From positions 1 through 25,365 of the forward strand of contig JAHLWZ010000760.1 of NCBI GenBank assembly GCA_020536535.1: a DNA stretch of 25,365 nucleotides, read 5' to 3'. The translations under genes were made by a program, and so were the position numbers. This stretch comes from Pelomyxa schiedti. Its lineage: Eukaryota > Evosea > Pelobiontida > Pelomyxidae. This document shows, one piece after another, positions 9,888 through 19,082 of this stretch (position 1 is its first letter; the number at the start of each line of letters is the position of its first letter). A model generated the notes under the pieces. That model saw only the letters and a program-made list of their open reading frames with translations, was not told where the DNA came from and did not search any database.

Positions 9888-11087
9888 GAACACAGCATTC
9901 AAGGTTGCCACCAAGTTACGATCGCAGTTGAAAAACGCAGCACCTTTGTTGGTCTCACTTGAGGAGTCAGTCTCATCACTGAAGAAGTCCCTTGAAAGTG
10001 CCACTGAAACGAACCAAGCACTTGCTGTTCACTTGAGCGAACTGGCAAATCTGAGGGAGGCACTTGAAAAGGCAGTTGAGGAGTCTGAAACAAGGTGCAA
10101 GGAGATACTTGGGCAAAAACTGACAGTGGAGAGCAGTGAGTCAGAGATACGGCAGTGCTCCAGAAATATTTCATTGTTGATGCAAAAACTTCTTGGAATC
10201 AAACCGTCATCATCATCAATCAATGAAGAACAACGAGGCACAATACCAGTCCAAGGTAAGCATCATACAATTCTTCAACTGCTCCAACGATGCACACAGA
10301 CATCAACAAGTTGATGACTCTCAAACCATGGTTGCAGTTGCAAACCTTGTTGGAACAATATCCACCCTCCTCCTCTTCTTCATTGGAGCCTTTATCGCTG
10401 CTGGTGAGAGAGATCACACATACGTTTGACAGCTGTAGCAAGGTCATCGAGCAGCACACACTGTTCCAGAAGGAGTGTGATTCACAATTCACCCTGTGTC
10501 AAGGTCTCCATGATGAAATCGGGGAGCTCTTTGCAGCATGCCAGGGCCTCAACGAGGGATACTCACGCAAGTACATGGTGATGCGTGGTCTTGAGGGTGA
10601 CGAGAGTTTCATGTCGCACCCTGATGTGTGGCATCAGCTCTCCGAGTTGCTGCCTCGTGCACAACAGGTGGTCATGGATATCACATTGGCAAAGTTCACG
10701 TCAGGGAAAGTGCCACCAGGTTCCCAGCAGCAGGCTGGGTGCACTGCTTCTGGCTCTGCCTCCATCCCACCGAGAAGCACAACAGAAACGGCAACAAACA
10801 GCAGCATTCACCCACAACCACAAAAGCAAGGAGGGATCAACATCACAACACTGATTGCATCGTGTGCGATGAGAGGCCACGCAACGTCATGTTCCATCCA
10901 TGTGGCCACACTGTCTGCTGTTCTGAGGTATTTACCGCCACCATCACAACCCACACAACAGTCATCACCAAAACTAACTGTGGTGCCACCAACAACAACA
11001 CCACGACAACAACACAAACAGTGCTCATCGAACGTGAGGAAGTGCCCATTCTGCCGTGCTCAAATCCAGCACAAGTTGGTCCTCTGA
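9888..11087 (+). pseudogene. broken 3' half of a MORN-coiled-coil-RING paralogue
   Basis: It starts abruptly inside the coiled coil (NTAFKVATKLRSQLKNAAPL) after the truncated repeat element, so it has no start codon and no MORN repeats. Exons correspond to those of the intact gene: to 10255, 10300-10927 and 11022-11087, with introns 10256-10299 and 10928-11021 (94 nt, CA-rich, unusually long here). The middle exon is one base short of phase: near 10848-10852 the coil frame (GGINITT) must shift to reach the RING text CIVCDERPRNVMFHPCGHTV. The last exon encodes CSSNVRKCPFCRAQI and TGA. Retaining the last intron would restore an open frame but lose the first RING ligands. The helical block KYMVMRGLEGDESFMSHPD is well conserved. 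The coiled coil duplicates that at 8640-8936, so the two halves are not one gene split by an insertion. Confidence 0.8.
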
Positions 11088-11090
11088 TCC

Positions 11091-11117
11091 ATAACTGGCG
11101 CACGGTGGCGCACTTTG
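11091..11117 (+). repeat. left terminal inverted repeat
   Basis: Inverted match to 14260-14286 apart from about two positions (CG versus TT after ATAACTGG). The same sequence occurs as the start of copy 1 at 8937. Confidence 0.75.
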
Positions 11118-11157
11118 AACCACAGGAAAATTGCTCTGTAAAACACAAAGTGCGCCG

Positions 11158-11245
11158 ACCATTTTTTGGGTCGGCGCAGTTTCGAACTGCGCCCGGCGCA
11201 CTTTGTGTTTTTTTTTTCCGAGAAATCGAAACCCAAAGTGCGCCG
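11158..11245. repeat. 88-base hairpin insertion present only in the longer copy
   Basis: Absent from copy 1, where the sequence runs directly from gtgcgccg to attttcgcac. It is bounded by a 12-base direct repeat CAAAGTGCGCCG (11146-11157 and 11234-11245). It contains back-to-back hairpins: 11151-11160 with 11169-11178 (TGCGCCGACC stem), then GGCGCAGTT / AACTGCGCC around 11173-11193. Confidence 0.7.
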
Positions 11246-11542
11246 ATTTTCGCACATCTGCGCCAGTGTACCACTGGCGCACTTCGGGTCACGTGAAAAG
11301 TCCTCTTCCAAAACACAAAGTGCGCCGCGGCGCACTTGTCGACAAGTAATTTGGTGATTCGTGCCGATGAGAAGGGTCGTCGTTCTTGGCCCCACAGCAA
11401 CCGTTTGGCACAAAAACCACCAGACTGGAGACCCCTTTGCACAACACACGCAACCACATCACTCACTGCGCGGTGTGACCACACAACAGCAAGAACCACA
11501 TCGATTTTTTTTTGGATAAAAATCGATTTTTTGATGGGTCTT

Positions 11543-11960
11543 GTTCTCGGTCTGGTGTTGGTTCCCACTGTTGGCAGTGGTGTCATTGTACGCCCCATAA
11601 CAATGGGTACATATTCCCGTTGTCGGTGTGTTGTTCGGTTGCTGTGGGAGGGAGAACCAGCCCTCTTCCCAAATTCAGTTCACATTCACAGAAAACATAT
11701 CTAATCTGATTGGCTTCGTTCTCCCTCTGGTGTTGGTTCCCATGGTTGCCAGTAGTACGGCTCTGTACCTCATAACAAGAGGTACATAGTTCCGTTGTTT
11801 TTGCAGTGTTTGGTTGATATTGTATGGAGAACCAGTCTTAGAAATGTTCCTGCAATTCACTGATCTGTCTGTTGATCTCTCCATTCGTTCTCCCTCTTGT
11901 TGCTTATAGTGCGGTTCTGTACCCCATAACAAGGGGGACATAGCACCGTTGTTGTTGCGG
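11543..11960. repeat. three degenerate tandem blocks with conserved stem-loop (copy 2)
   Basis: Blocks start near 11543, 11718 and 11887. Hairpins lie at 11587-11611, 11764-11786 (TGTACCTC / GAGGTACA, loop ataacaa) and 11918-11940 (TGTACCCC / GGGGGACA, loop ataacaa). The third block has lost its tggtgttggttcccactg portion compared with copy 1. Confidence 0.7.
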
Positions 11961-12198
11961 TGTTTGGTTGCTGTTGGATTGAGATTATGGGCCGACGGAA
12001 TCAGGGAATCTTGGCTTGATGACTGAGTGCCAAGTTGGACAACTATTTCTGGCCATTCAGGAACCAGCGAGTTCATTCTAACAGATACCAGTGAACTCAC
12101 CCTTTGTGTTCTCCACAAAGTATACGAACTTGGATTACTGAGGACTGAGTGGAATCTTATATTGTCAAAAAACAAACAAGGATGTTATCTTTGTGTCT

Positions 12199-12879
12199 TC
12201 GTTATCTCAGGCAGTTTAGGGGTAGATTCTGCGGTAATAATCTAAGGTCAAGGTCAGTGCTCTGCACAGCTGGATGCACGAATACAGCAATAGGAACGTG
12301 GCACACAGTTTAACATGTTTGATTACATCCACACTTGAGAATTGATTTGAACATCACAGCCTTTTAACCCAACCCCACAAACTCTTAATTCTCTCACTCC
12401 ATTTGGTTTCTTCCTCTGTGGTACTGTTAGCTTCTGTGGGCTCGAGAATAAGTCCCACAGAGGAAGAAAACGAGTGAGAGTGAAGAGAATAAAGAGTGTT
12501 CTCTTGTTTGTTTGGTCGTTGTTGTTGTAAGAGGGTAAAAAGGGAGTGTGTAAAATCTCGCAGAGCGGTTGTGCGATTGGGTTAAAAGGCTGCGATGTTC
12601 AAATGGATTCTCGGACAAGTGTGCATGTGATCAAAACCGCCTGCCGCGTTCTTATTGCTGTATTTGTGCGCCCAGCTGCGCTGTGCGCTGATCATTACAT
12701 TCGCTGTCTCATTCTGGTAATAGTCCAGATTCGGCTCAGTCCTCAGTCTCTCCAATCCCGCAAAAGCGCGCCAGACTTCAGAGCCTCGCGAGCAAGGCCG
12801 AGTTCGTGTACTTTGTGGAAGTACACAGTACTTATTCTCAAGCCCACAGAATCTACCCTTAAACTGCCTGAGATAACGA
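12199..12879. repeat. large imperfect inverted repeat (foldback) nested in the element
   Basis: Outer arms 12199-12231 and 12847-12879 match inverted at 32 of 33 positions. Inner arms about 12316-12374 and 12578-12635 match with some mismatches (around CTTTTAACCCAA / TTGGGTTAAAAG). The innermost arms 12407-12421 and 12455-12469 are perfect over 15 bases, around a 33-base loop with ctcgag. The right half carries extra sequence whose pieces (around cagtcctcag and actttgtgg) resemble inverted pieces found outside the left arm (12110-12160), so the arms have been rearranged. No gene is seen here. Confidence 0.75.
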
Positions 12880-12906
12880 ATCACACACGAATCCTTAAAC
12901 CACACA

Positions 12907-13830
12907 TCTTGTGTTTCAACAGGTATTACACAACCTTGAGCTCAACCTTCAGGGACTCAGCAGTACACACAAGGATCTGAGGTGCACTTGAGGGAATTTC
13001 TGGAATAAGGGAGTGTCAACTCAGGACACACTGGCAGAACTCATCAGGCTTGAAGTTGTTGTTTCCCTGCCTGCGTTCTCAACGTGGCCTCAAAGCTCAC
13101 CACACCAACCAAATACTTATTCATGATTTGCTCTCTGGGCGACTTCCATTCTGTTCCTTAGAACGTAAAACTTGATTACAGAGCCCAACTCCAATTGTGG
13201 GAAGTGTTGGTTCCCACTGAGACTCACAGTGGCCACCCTGGGCAGTTAGAATCCACCAAACACAGCCTGGTTAACTTGTGGCGCACCTTGGACCACAGGG
13301 TTTTGACTGGAACACAAAGTGCGCCACTTGGGTTCCTAGTGGCGCACTTCGTACACTGTATTGTACAGCAGGATTTTCCATTCCTCGGCGCACTTTGTGT
13401 TGGAGTGGAAAAAAATTCACTCAAACTGTGTGTCTATTGCAGGGAACTGAAGGTTCTCTTGTGCTTTACCTCACAGGAACCCAAGCTTACACTGTCCACA
13501 CTGAGCTCAGTGAAATCAGAAATCAAACAGATCCAGAGTATTAACAACCACCCTATTTCCTCCAGAAACACCCCAACAGCAGGAAACAGTGGGACAGGTT
13601 ACCCCTTTGTTCCAAGGCATGACGCACACATCATTGCCAACAGTTGAGAAAGACACAATTGAGGGTGATGGGTCTGTGTTGTGTCATGTCTGCAATTTCT
13701 GCTCCCTGCTGGGATACCTCCATGGCATAGATAGGGATGGATGGGATCTGGAATCAGTGGCATCACCAATTGACACGGAGAGTGAACGACAATCAGCAGC
13801 ACTCACAAGTTCACGTTTCCCGGCATCGGC
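12907..13830 (+). pseudogene. possible decayed coding fragments inside the element
   Basis: Short stretches read like helical protein but in different frames: LHNLELNLQGLSSTHKDLR near 12920, TQDTLAELIRLEVV near 13020, STLSSVKSEIKQIQSINN near 13495 and a stretch with DTIEGDGSVLCHVC near 13655. Stops and frame changes separate them, and a hairpin-motif block (13275-13405) lies between. They could be remnants of a captured host coiled-coil gene. No family is recognised, and chance open frames are possible. Confidence 0.25.
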
Positions 13831-13840
13831 ATTGAGAAAA

Positions 13841-14270
13841 CACAAAGTGCGCCCCTCGGCGCACTTTGGGACCGACGGTTGACATGACACAAAGTGCGCC
13901 AAGTGGCACCATGGCGCACTTTGTGTCATGTCGTTGGCCCAGTCAAAAAACACAAAGTGCGCCGGTCGGTCGGCGCACTTTGTGTTCGTGGTGGTAGAGT
14001 GTTGTGGTTCACTTGGGAAACATGTTGTTCAGTTGTTTGAGCCAGTGTACAACACGAAAAACGTTGGGGGCACACGATTCCCACCATTTATTCATCCTTT
14101 TTACAAAATCGAAGAAATCCACATCAAAGTTACATAACACAAAGTTGCGCCGCGGCGCACTTTGTGTCACGTGGTTTTTCAGAGTCGGTTCGCCAAAGAG
14201 CGCATTTGGCGCACTTTGTGTTCAATGTCCGCTCAGGCGCACTTTGAGACAATGAAACACAAAGTGCGCC
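13841..14270. repeat. cluster of perfect hairpins built on CACAAAGTGCGCC
   Basis: Hairpins with perfect stems: 13843-13853/13858-13868 (11 bp), 13881-13901/13912-13932 (21 bp, loop of 10), 13949-13964/13971-13986 (16 bp, loop of 6), one near 14135-14167 with a one-base bulge, and 14236-14246/14260-14270 (11 bp). The same 13-base core in either orientation also occurs near 8990, 11145, 11205, 11315, 13313 and 13387, with a variant (cacaaagtgcacc) near 9070. Confidence 0.85.
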
Positions 14271-14286
14271 ACCGTGAACCAGTTAT
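14260..14286 (-). repeat. right terminal inverted repeat
   Basis: Inverted counterpart of 11091-11117. It also pairs with 14236-14246 to form the last hairpin of the cluster. Confidence 0.7.
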
Positions 14287-14592
14287 GAAGCACCAAGTCA
14301 GATCGTCTTGCTGCAGTCAGCACCAAATGAGAGGAGACAAGTGCATAAACAATGAACTCAGTTAGTTAATCCTGGGTGCGTTGGTCCCTTCCCGGTTGGC
14401 TAATCGACTTCTGTGTCTGACTTAGTGGTATGGAGAGATTCCCCACTTAGGGTTTCAGGTACCAATTTGGGCACGAATTCAGCTCTCCAATGCATACAAA
14501 TTGTGTTAAACCTCCCAGAGCCATCCAAATTGGGGAATGTGGGCACACTTTGGTTTCAGGGTCACTTTGAGGAGGAGCGGCGGAAATGGGGG
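14287..14592. other. intergenic region downstream of the first TRIM-like gene
   Basis: About 306 bases between the right end of the element and the stop codon of the minus-strand TRIM-like gene. I see no coding signal, RNA gene or repeat here. It must contain the 3' end of that gene's transcript. Confidence 0.5.
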
Positions 14593-17399
14593 TTACGTCT
14601 GTGCTATCTTGACAGTGTTGTGGTTGTAAATGTTTACAGCAGGATACAAACCCAGTGGGACGTTGTTCACTGTTGCAGTTGCGTTGTTGTGTCGTGGCCA
14701 TGTTGCAGTGAGCGTGAGTGTGCGTGCGTCATACCAGAACATAACATCCTCACTGCCCCCGCTGGCTCTGAACGTGGGTGTGCTGCCTGGGAAACGCCAG
14801 GAGTCATTGTTTGTGCTCCAGCCATACATACTGTACGGATCCACTGCGTTTTGGTTCACCGGCCTCTGAATGAGTCCATAGGAAACCCAGTGGTATCCAT
14901 CTGCTTCCTTGAGGTCAGAGATTGAGAATTGCCACTCATACACGCGGTCAGGATCAGAGAGCTGTGTGGTGGCTGTCACTGTCGATTGTCGGTGTTGGTG
15001 GGGGCTGGATACTGGCTTGTGCACGATTGACTTGTCATTTGGTGGGATCACAAGGAGGTTACCGCAGCACCCTGTGTCCCACTCCCATGTTGTTGTATCT
15101 ATTTTGGTGAGGAAGTGATTGATGGGTTGAACAACAAACGGCAACACACCAAAAAGCAGAGTGGATGAAACATGTTGACCGGCAACTGTGAGAGTCAATG
15201 TTGCTTGGTCGTAATTGTTGTCTCGGGCTTGTGGTGGTGGCACTGTGCACATGATTACAGTGTGTGGGTGTGTCACCTCTATGTTGAAGCACATTAGTCC
15301 TGTGTGTTTTTGGAATCAGATAATCAGATGAAGATAAATGGAGTGTATCACACCATTGACACACACTGTTATTTCATGGGGTGAGGTTCCAAACCCACGA
15401 CCTGTGATTGTTACCCTCTCACCTTGTCGATGAACCCTTGTGACGTTCTGAATCTCCGGTCCTGTGTGTGCCTGTTGTGAGATTTTTCTTGAGGTTGAAA
15501 AGCACAACAAACCTGGGAATGAGAACCTCGTGTCATTTGGCCTGTGAGCAGGAGCCCCAAACACAGAGAGTGACACAGGGAGGTCACATCCAACACCACA
15601 ATCTGGCAAAGTGAAAGTGAGAACCGAGCCAGGAGTGACAATGTTCACGTTTGTGCACTCGGATTCACCAACTCGCACTTGAATGTCTTGGTTCTTTGCC
15701 GACGGTGCCCACTGTCCACACAGTGTCACTGAACGTACTCCTGTTACTCTGGCGTCGGCTGTTGTTTCCTCCTTGATGCATTCAAGCACTGGTCCTGTGT
15801 TTTTATCAGATAATAAGCGGGGGAAATGAAGCAACCAACCAGTTGAGATGTAACAGAGGCCAGGAATCATTGATTTGAAGGGTTCAATGTCATCAGTGCG
15901 ACAACTCAAATTTGCACTGACACAGGGTGTCAAGTTCTCCGGTTTGCATTCAACTTGCTGTTTTCCTTTGCGTAAGAGCGTGGGGATGTGTCCCGCAAGT
16001 TAGGTTGTTGAAATAACAATTACCCTCAGGATGACAGTGAGCGAATCACAAGATTCGATGATTTTAAAGGGATCACCAGTCTTCAGGATTGATTCAAACT
16101 TGGATTTGAAATTCTCAACGTGCATCACTCCCGCTGTGATGCTCTCAAGTTGCTTTGACAACTCACATGCTGTTTTTAAAAACAAATGTCAAAAAAAAAA
16201 AAAAAAAAGTGAAAGGGAAAGAGAACTAGTGGACACGCACTCTTGGAGGATGCAATTGACCTTGACAACGAAAGCAGTTCCTCTTGTCTTCTTTGCAATC
16301 TTGAAATCATCTCACTGAATTCCCAGCTGACTTTTTCCTCAAACTCACTGTGAACCTTGTTGTTTTTGAATTGGTTGAAAGAAAGAAATACATGCATTCA
16401 AAAAAACCTGTTTCACATTTGAGATCACTGGCTCAATGGACTTTGCACTCAAGCTCAAATCTGTTTGCAATTTGGTGAGTTTCTGCACAAAGGCCTCAAC
16501 ACTCGATTTCTTGGTGCTGCACAAATCTTCCACAGTCGAAATGTTGTGCCCCTTCAATGCGAAATCAGCAAAATGAGCGAAGGTAGGAACAAACAAACCT
16601 TGTGGGAAGATGAGAACGAGCATGTCGGGCAAATGAATGTGCCATCACTCTCACAGAACAAGTCCAGTTGAAGCCGGTGCTTCTCACACATCATCCTTCC
16701 TGTTTGTTCATCAGATAAATAAAAAACAAGTGAGAGAGGGGTTGGATTGCCTTCGGGTGCCGGATCCACGACAGCAGACACAGGGTCACATTTCACATGT
16801 GACACCGAACCAGGAGCCCAGTGTAAGTTGGACCAACAAGATTCACAGAAAAACATTGGGGAACCCCCGCCCAGTGTCCTCGTGCACTCCTTGCACCAGT
16901 ACTTGGCACTCACTCCCATAACTCCCATCGCTGTGCACTTGCTGCAACTCATCACGACGCCACCGCCACTGGTGGCCCTGTTCGCTGCGAATTTGGCTGC
17001 TGCATCTGCCGATGGTGGTGATTTGTTGGGGGGCGTCAGTTCGCGCACTGTGGCGTCCCTTGTGGCCCCGCACACGCCGCACCACACTCGCAACGCGGCT
17101 GCCGACGTCGGCGAGTTGCGGTCCCCATCCCCAGGAACACCGCCGCCGCCGCCGGTTGCCGCACCCTGACGCGAAATGGAGGATTGTGGGATGTCCCTCG
17201 AGAACGTGACGATTGCTTCGCTGCAATCGCCACACACCACGTGGCCACACCCTGGCTCAACAACAACATGGTGACCACCACCACCACGCTCCGACGACGA
17301 CACGTTGGGTTGTTCGATTATGGGATCCCTGCACACACTGCATCGTCTTTGTTGTTGTTGGTGTGTTGATGGTGGTGCGGCGGTTGTCACCCCTGCCAT
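14593..17399 (-). CDS. TRIM-like protein: RING, two B-boxes, coiled coil, two IPT/TIG, SPRY-like domain
   Basis: Nine exons: 17399-16751, 16699-16599, 16551-16408, 16355-16241, 16169-16024, 15957-15840, 15794-15513, 15461-15354, 15299-14593; all phases agree and give 789 aa. RING ligands: C20, C23 (CSVC), C51, H53, C56, C59 (CGHVVCGDC), then C107 and C110 (CGVC), with a long Gly-rich insert before the last pair. B-box 1-like: CSKC ... WCKEC ... FFCESCW ... H. B-box 2: CEKH ... LFCESDGTFICPTC ... HKGH, the standard TRIM spacing. A coiled coil follows (SEMISRLQRRQEELLSLS). IPT/TIG domains: one in exon 7 (DIQVRVGESECTNVNI) and one across exons 8-9 (ERVTITGRGFGTSPHEITV). C-terminal SPRY/B30.2-like domain: TTTWEWDTGCCGNLLVI, HWVSYGLIQRP, MYGWSTN, MFWYDARTLTLTA, GLYPAVNIYNHNTVKI. 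TRIM proteins are ubiquitin ligases whose C-terminal domains choose targets. The first intron is GC-AG. ATG at 17399 starts a MAGVTT leader shared in form (MAGLTT) by the paralogue at 22649. Confidence 0.85.
16700..16750 (-). other. GC-AG intron 1 of the first TRIM-like gene
   Basis: Read on the minus strand the exon ends GAAG and the intron begins gcaatcc. The paralogue at 24819-24772 has gtaatcc at the same place and phase, so a GT donor was probably replaced here. Confidence 0.75.
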
Positions 17400-17570
17400 T
17401 GAAGCAACAATTTTATGTGAAAATCAGGAATTCATCAGTCGAAGTAAAAGAATCCCTGTTCTCTGGTTGTAAATACTGGGCACACCACTTGGTACTTTGT
17501 TCACTGTTGCACTTTGCAACTGTGGGAGACGATAGTGAAGTAGTTTCTGAGCCTCAGAAACCGGAAAAAA
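17400..17570. promoter_or_regulatory. divergent intergenic region, presumed shared promoter
   Basis: The 171 bases separate the start codons of the minus-strand TRIM-like gene and the plus-strand intronless gene, so both promoters or 5' UTRs should lie here. No TATA-like box or other specific element was recognised. Confidence 0.4.
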
Positions 17571-19019
17571 ATGTTTGATGGTGCCGGTGACGCACTGGAG
17601 CGGTACACCACAGCCAAATCGCAAGTCCTGGCCATGCTATGTTCTGCAGTTGGGTCGTTGAGTGCCCATAACTTTAGCACACAAAACAAAACTGATGTAG
17701 AAGTGACGATACTTACAAACAAAAAAACAAAATACAGACACACACGCAGTGGCAGCAGTGACGACGAAAGTGGCGACAACGAAGACGACGTCCACATGGA
17801 CGCGTGGAGGCCGACAACGCATCCCGTCCCATCATTGATTTCTTGGGTGCGCTCAGCTGATTTGTTCAGGGAGTGGGCTGAGAACTGGGTTCTGAGGCCT
17901 GACCAAGAGGCCGTGTTCTTGCCATTGAAGCACTCGCCTCAGGGATGTGGCTCCGTGACTGCGTGGTACTTGTATGTCAGTGTGTCACCAACACTGGGTG
18001 TCATTGACCACTTCTGGAACCACTGTGACCGCAAGAACAGGGTGTGTGGGTGCGTGGGGCACAACAGGCTGCTGGTCTCCACCCCGAGTACAGAGAATGA
18101 TTGTGTGGATTACTACATTGAGCATGCTTCACCTGGGAGTACCACTCCCTCGCAGTTTGTGTGGTCACTGGAAGGTTGTGCTGCTGCTGTGGACATTCCT
18201 GTGGCGAAGTGCAACACAAAGTGGATTGTGATATACGCTGGGCTGTATGAGCAGCTTCATGTGTGGAGGGTGGTTGGTGGAAGTGCTGTTGGAACAAGGG
18301 TGGTGCTGAGTACCAATTGTGATTTGCTCAAGGTCAACAAGCCTGATGGTTCAAAGCTCAAATATGCAACACTTGAGTTCTGCCTATTACATGACAATAC
18401 CCTGATGATATATACATCTTATAAGCCCCCAGAGAATCCAATTGAGTCTGACAAGCAAGGCAACCCACCCAGACAAGCCCCTTTGAGCAGAGCTACCTTT
18501 GTTGATTTGGAGGAAAGCCACAGGGAAAACCACTTTGTTTTTTCATCAAAGCCCCTTGACTTTGATGATCCCTTTACAGCAGCAGTGATGAGAAATCCAG
18601 GTGGTACCCTGAACTATACTTTACACTATACCTCGCAGTGGATGACACAGTGCTCTTTCTACTTGAAACATGGCACTACCTCCCAGAAGTCACCACGGTT
18701 CCCACAGGGGTCCCAAGTCAGCCAAATTGGCCCTATGCACCTGGTTGTTTTCTGTCCTGTGTCTGCACACAAAGATACCCTGTTTAGTGTTTACAACATA
18801 GAAAATGACATGACTTCCCTCTGTGTTCCCTGCACTTGGGCCTCACCCAGCATCCAGCAACCATCAAGCCTTATTCTAGCAACAAGTTACCATCAACCAT
18901 TTCCTTCAGAACCTACAGAAATGCATCTATCACTGCACGAGGGTGTCACTGGTGTGTGCCTTGGAATGTTCTCTTTTGTGGTGAACCCTGATTTTTTTCT
19001 CTCCATGGACTTGGTGTAA
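17571..19019 (+). CDS. intronless gene of unknown function, 482 aa
   Basis: One uninterrupted frame from ATG 17571 (preceded by a run of A) to TAA 19017-19019. The N-terminal part has an acidic low-complexity segment (SGSSDDESGDNEDDVHMD, about residues 61-78). The rest is rich in aromatic and beta-forming residues with regularly placed Trp and Cys (SLISWVRSADLFREWAENWV, WIVIYAGLYEQLHVWRVVGG), suggesting a folded, possibly beta-propeller-like domain; this is a guess from composition. No signal peptide or membrane segment is evident. I do not recognise the family. It lies between two TRIM-like genes on the opposite strand. The lack of introns contrasts with every resolved neighbour and could mean a retrocopy or a later arrival. 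Confidence 0.75.
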   Translation: MFDGAGDALERYTTAKSQVLAMLCSAVGSLSAHNFSTQNKTDVEVTILTNKKTKYRHTRSGSSDDESGDNEDDVHMDAWRPTTHPVPSLISWVRSADLFREWAENWVLRPDQEAVFLPLKHSPQGCGSVTAWYLYVSVSPTLGVIDHFWNHCDRKNRVCGCVGHNRLLVSTPSTENDCVDYYIEHASPGSTTPSQFVWSLEGCAAAVDIPVAKCNTKWIVIYAGLYEQLHVWRVVGGSAVGTRVVLSTNCDLLKVNKPDGSKLKYATLEFCLLHDNTLMIYTSYKPPENPIESDKQGNPPRQAPLSRATFVDLEESHRENHFVFSSKPLDFDDPFTAAVMRNPGGTLNYTLHYTSQWMTQCSFYLKHGTTSQKSPRFPQGSQVSQIGPMHLVVFCPVSAHKDTLFSVYNIENDMTSLCVPCTWASPSIQQPSSLILATSYHQPFPSEPTEMHLSLHEGVTGVCLGMFSFVVNPDFFLSMDLV

Positions 19020-19082
19020 AATTTGCACATTAAACACAAACACAAAACCACATAAAAATCTGGTTACAAAGGATTTTTTTGT

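Larger units (their letters stand above)
11091..14286. mobile_element. 3.2-kb element with terminal inverted repeats, nested hairpins
   Basis: The left end ATAACTGGCGCACGGTGG (11091) and the right end (14260-14286, reading CACCGTGAACCAGTTAT at its close) are inverted repeats matching at about 25 of 27 positions. The outer bases allow a TA duplication (left aTA/ACTGG, right CCAGT/TAt), as made by Tc1/mariner-type or similar cut-and-paste elements, but AT or no duplication is equally readable. Inside lie the region shared with copy 1 (to about 12115), a large imperfect inverted repeat (12199-12879), possible decayed coding sequence (12907-13830) and a cluster of hairpins (13841-14270). It sits four bases after the stop of the broken RING half-gene. 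No transposase was recognised, so it is probably non-autonomous or a composite. Confidence 0.65.

Noticed and set aside
13841-14270. CRISPR-like array
   Set aside because: The repeated motif occurs in both orientations as hairpins with irregular spacing and no uniform spacers, in a clearly eukaryotic context.
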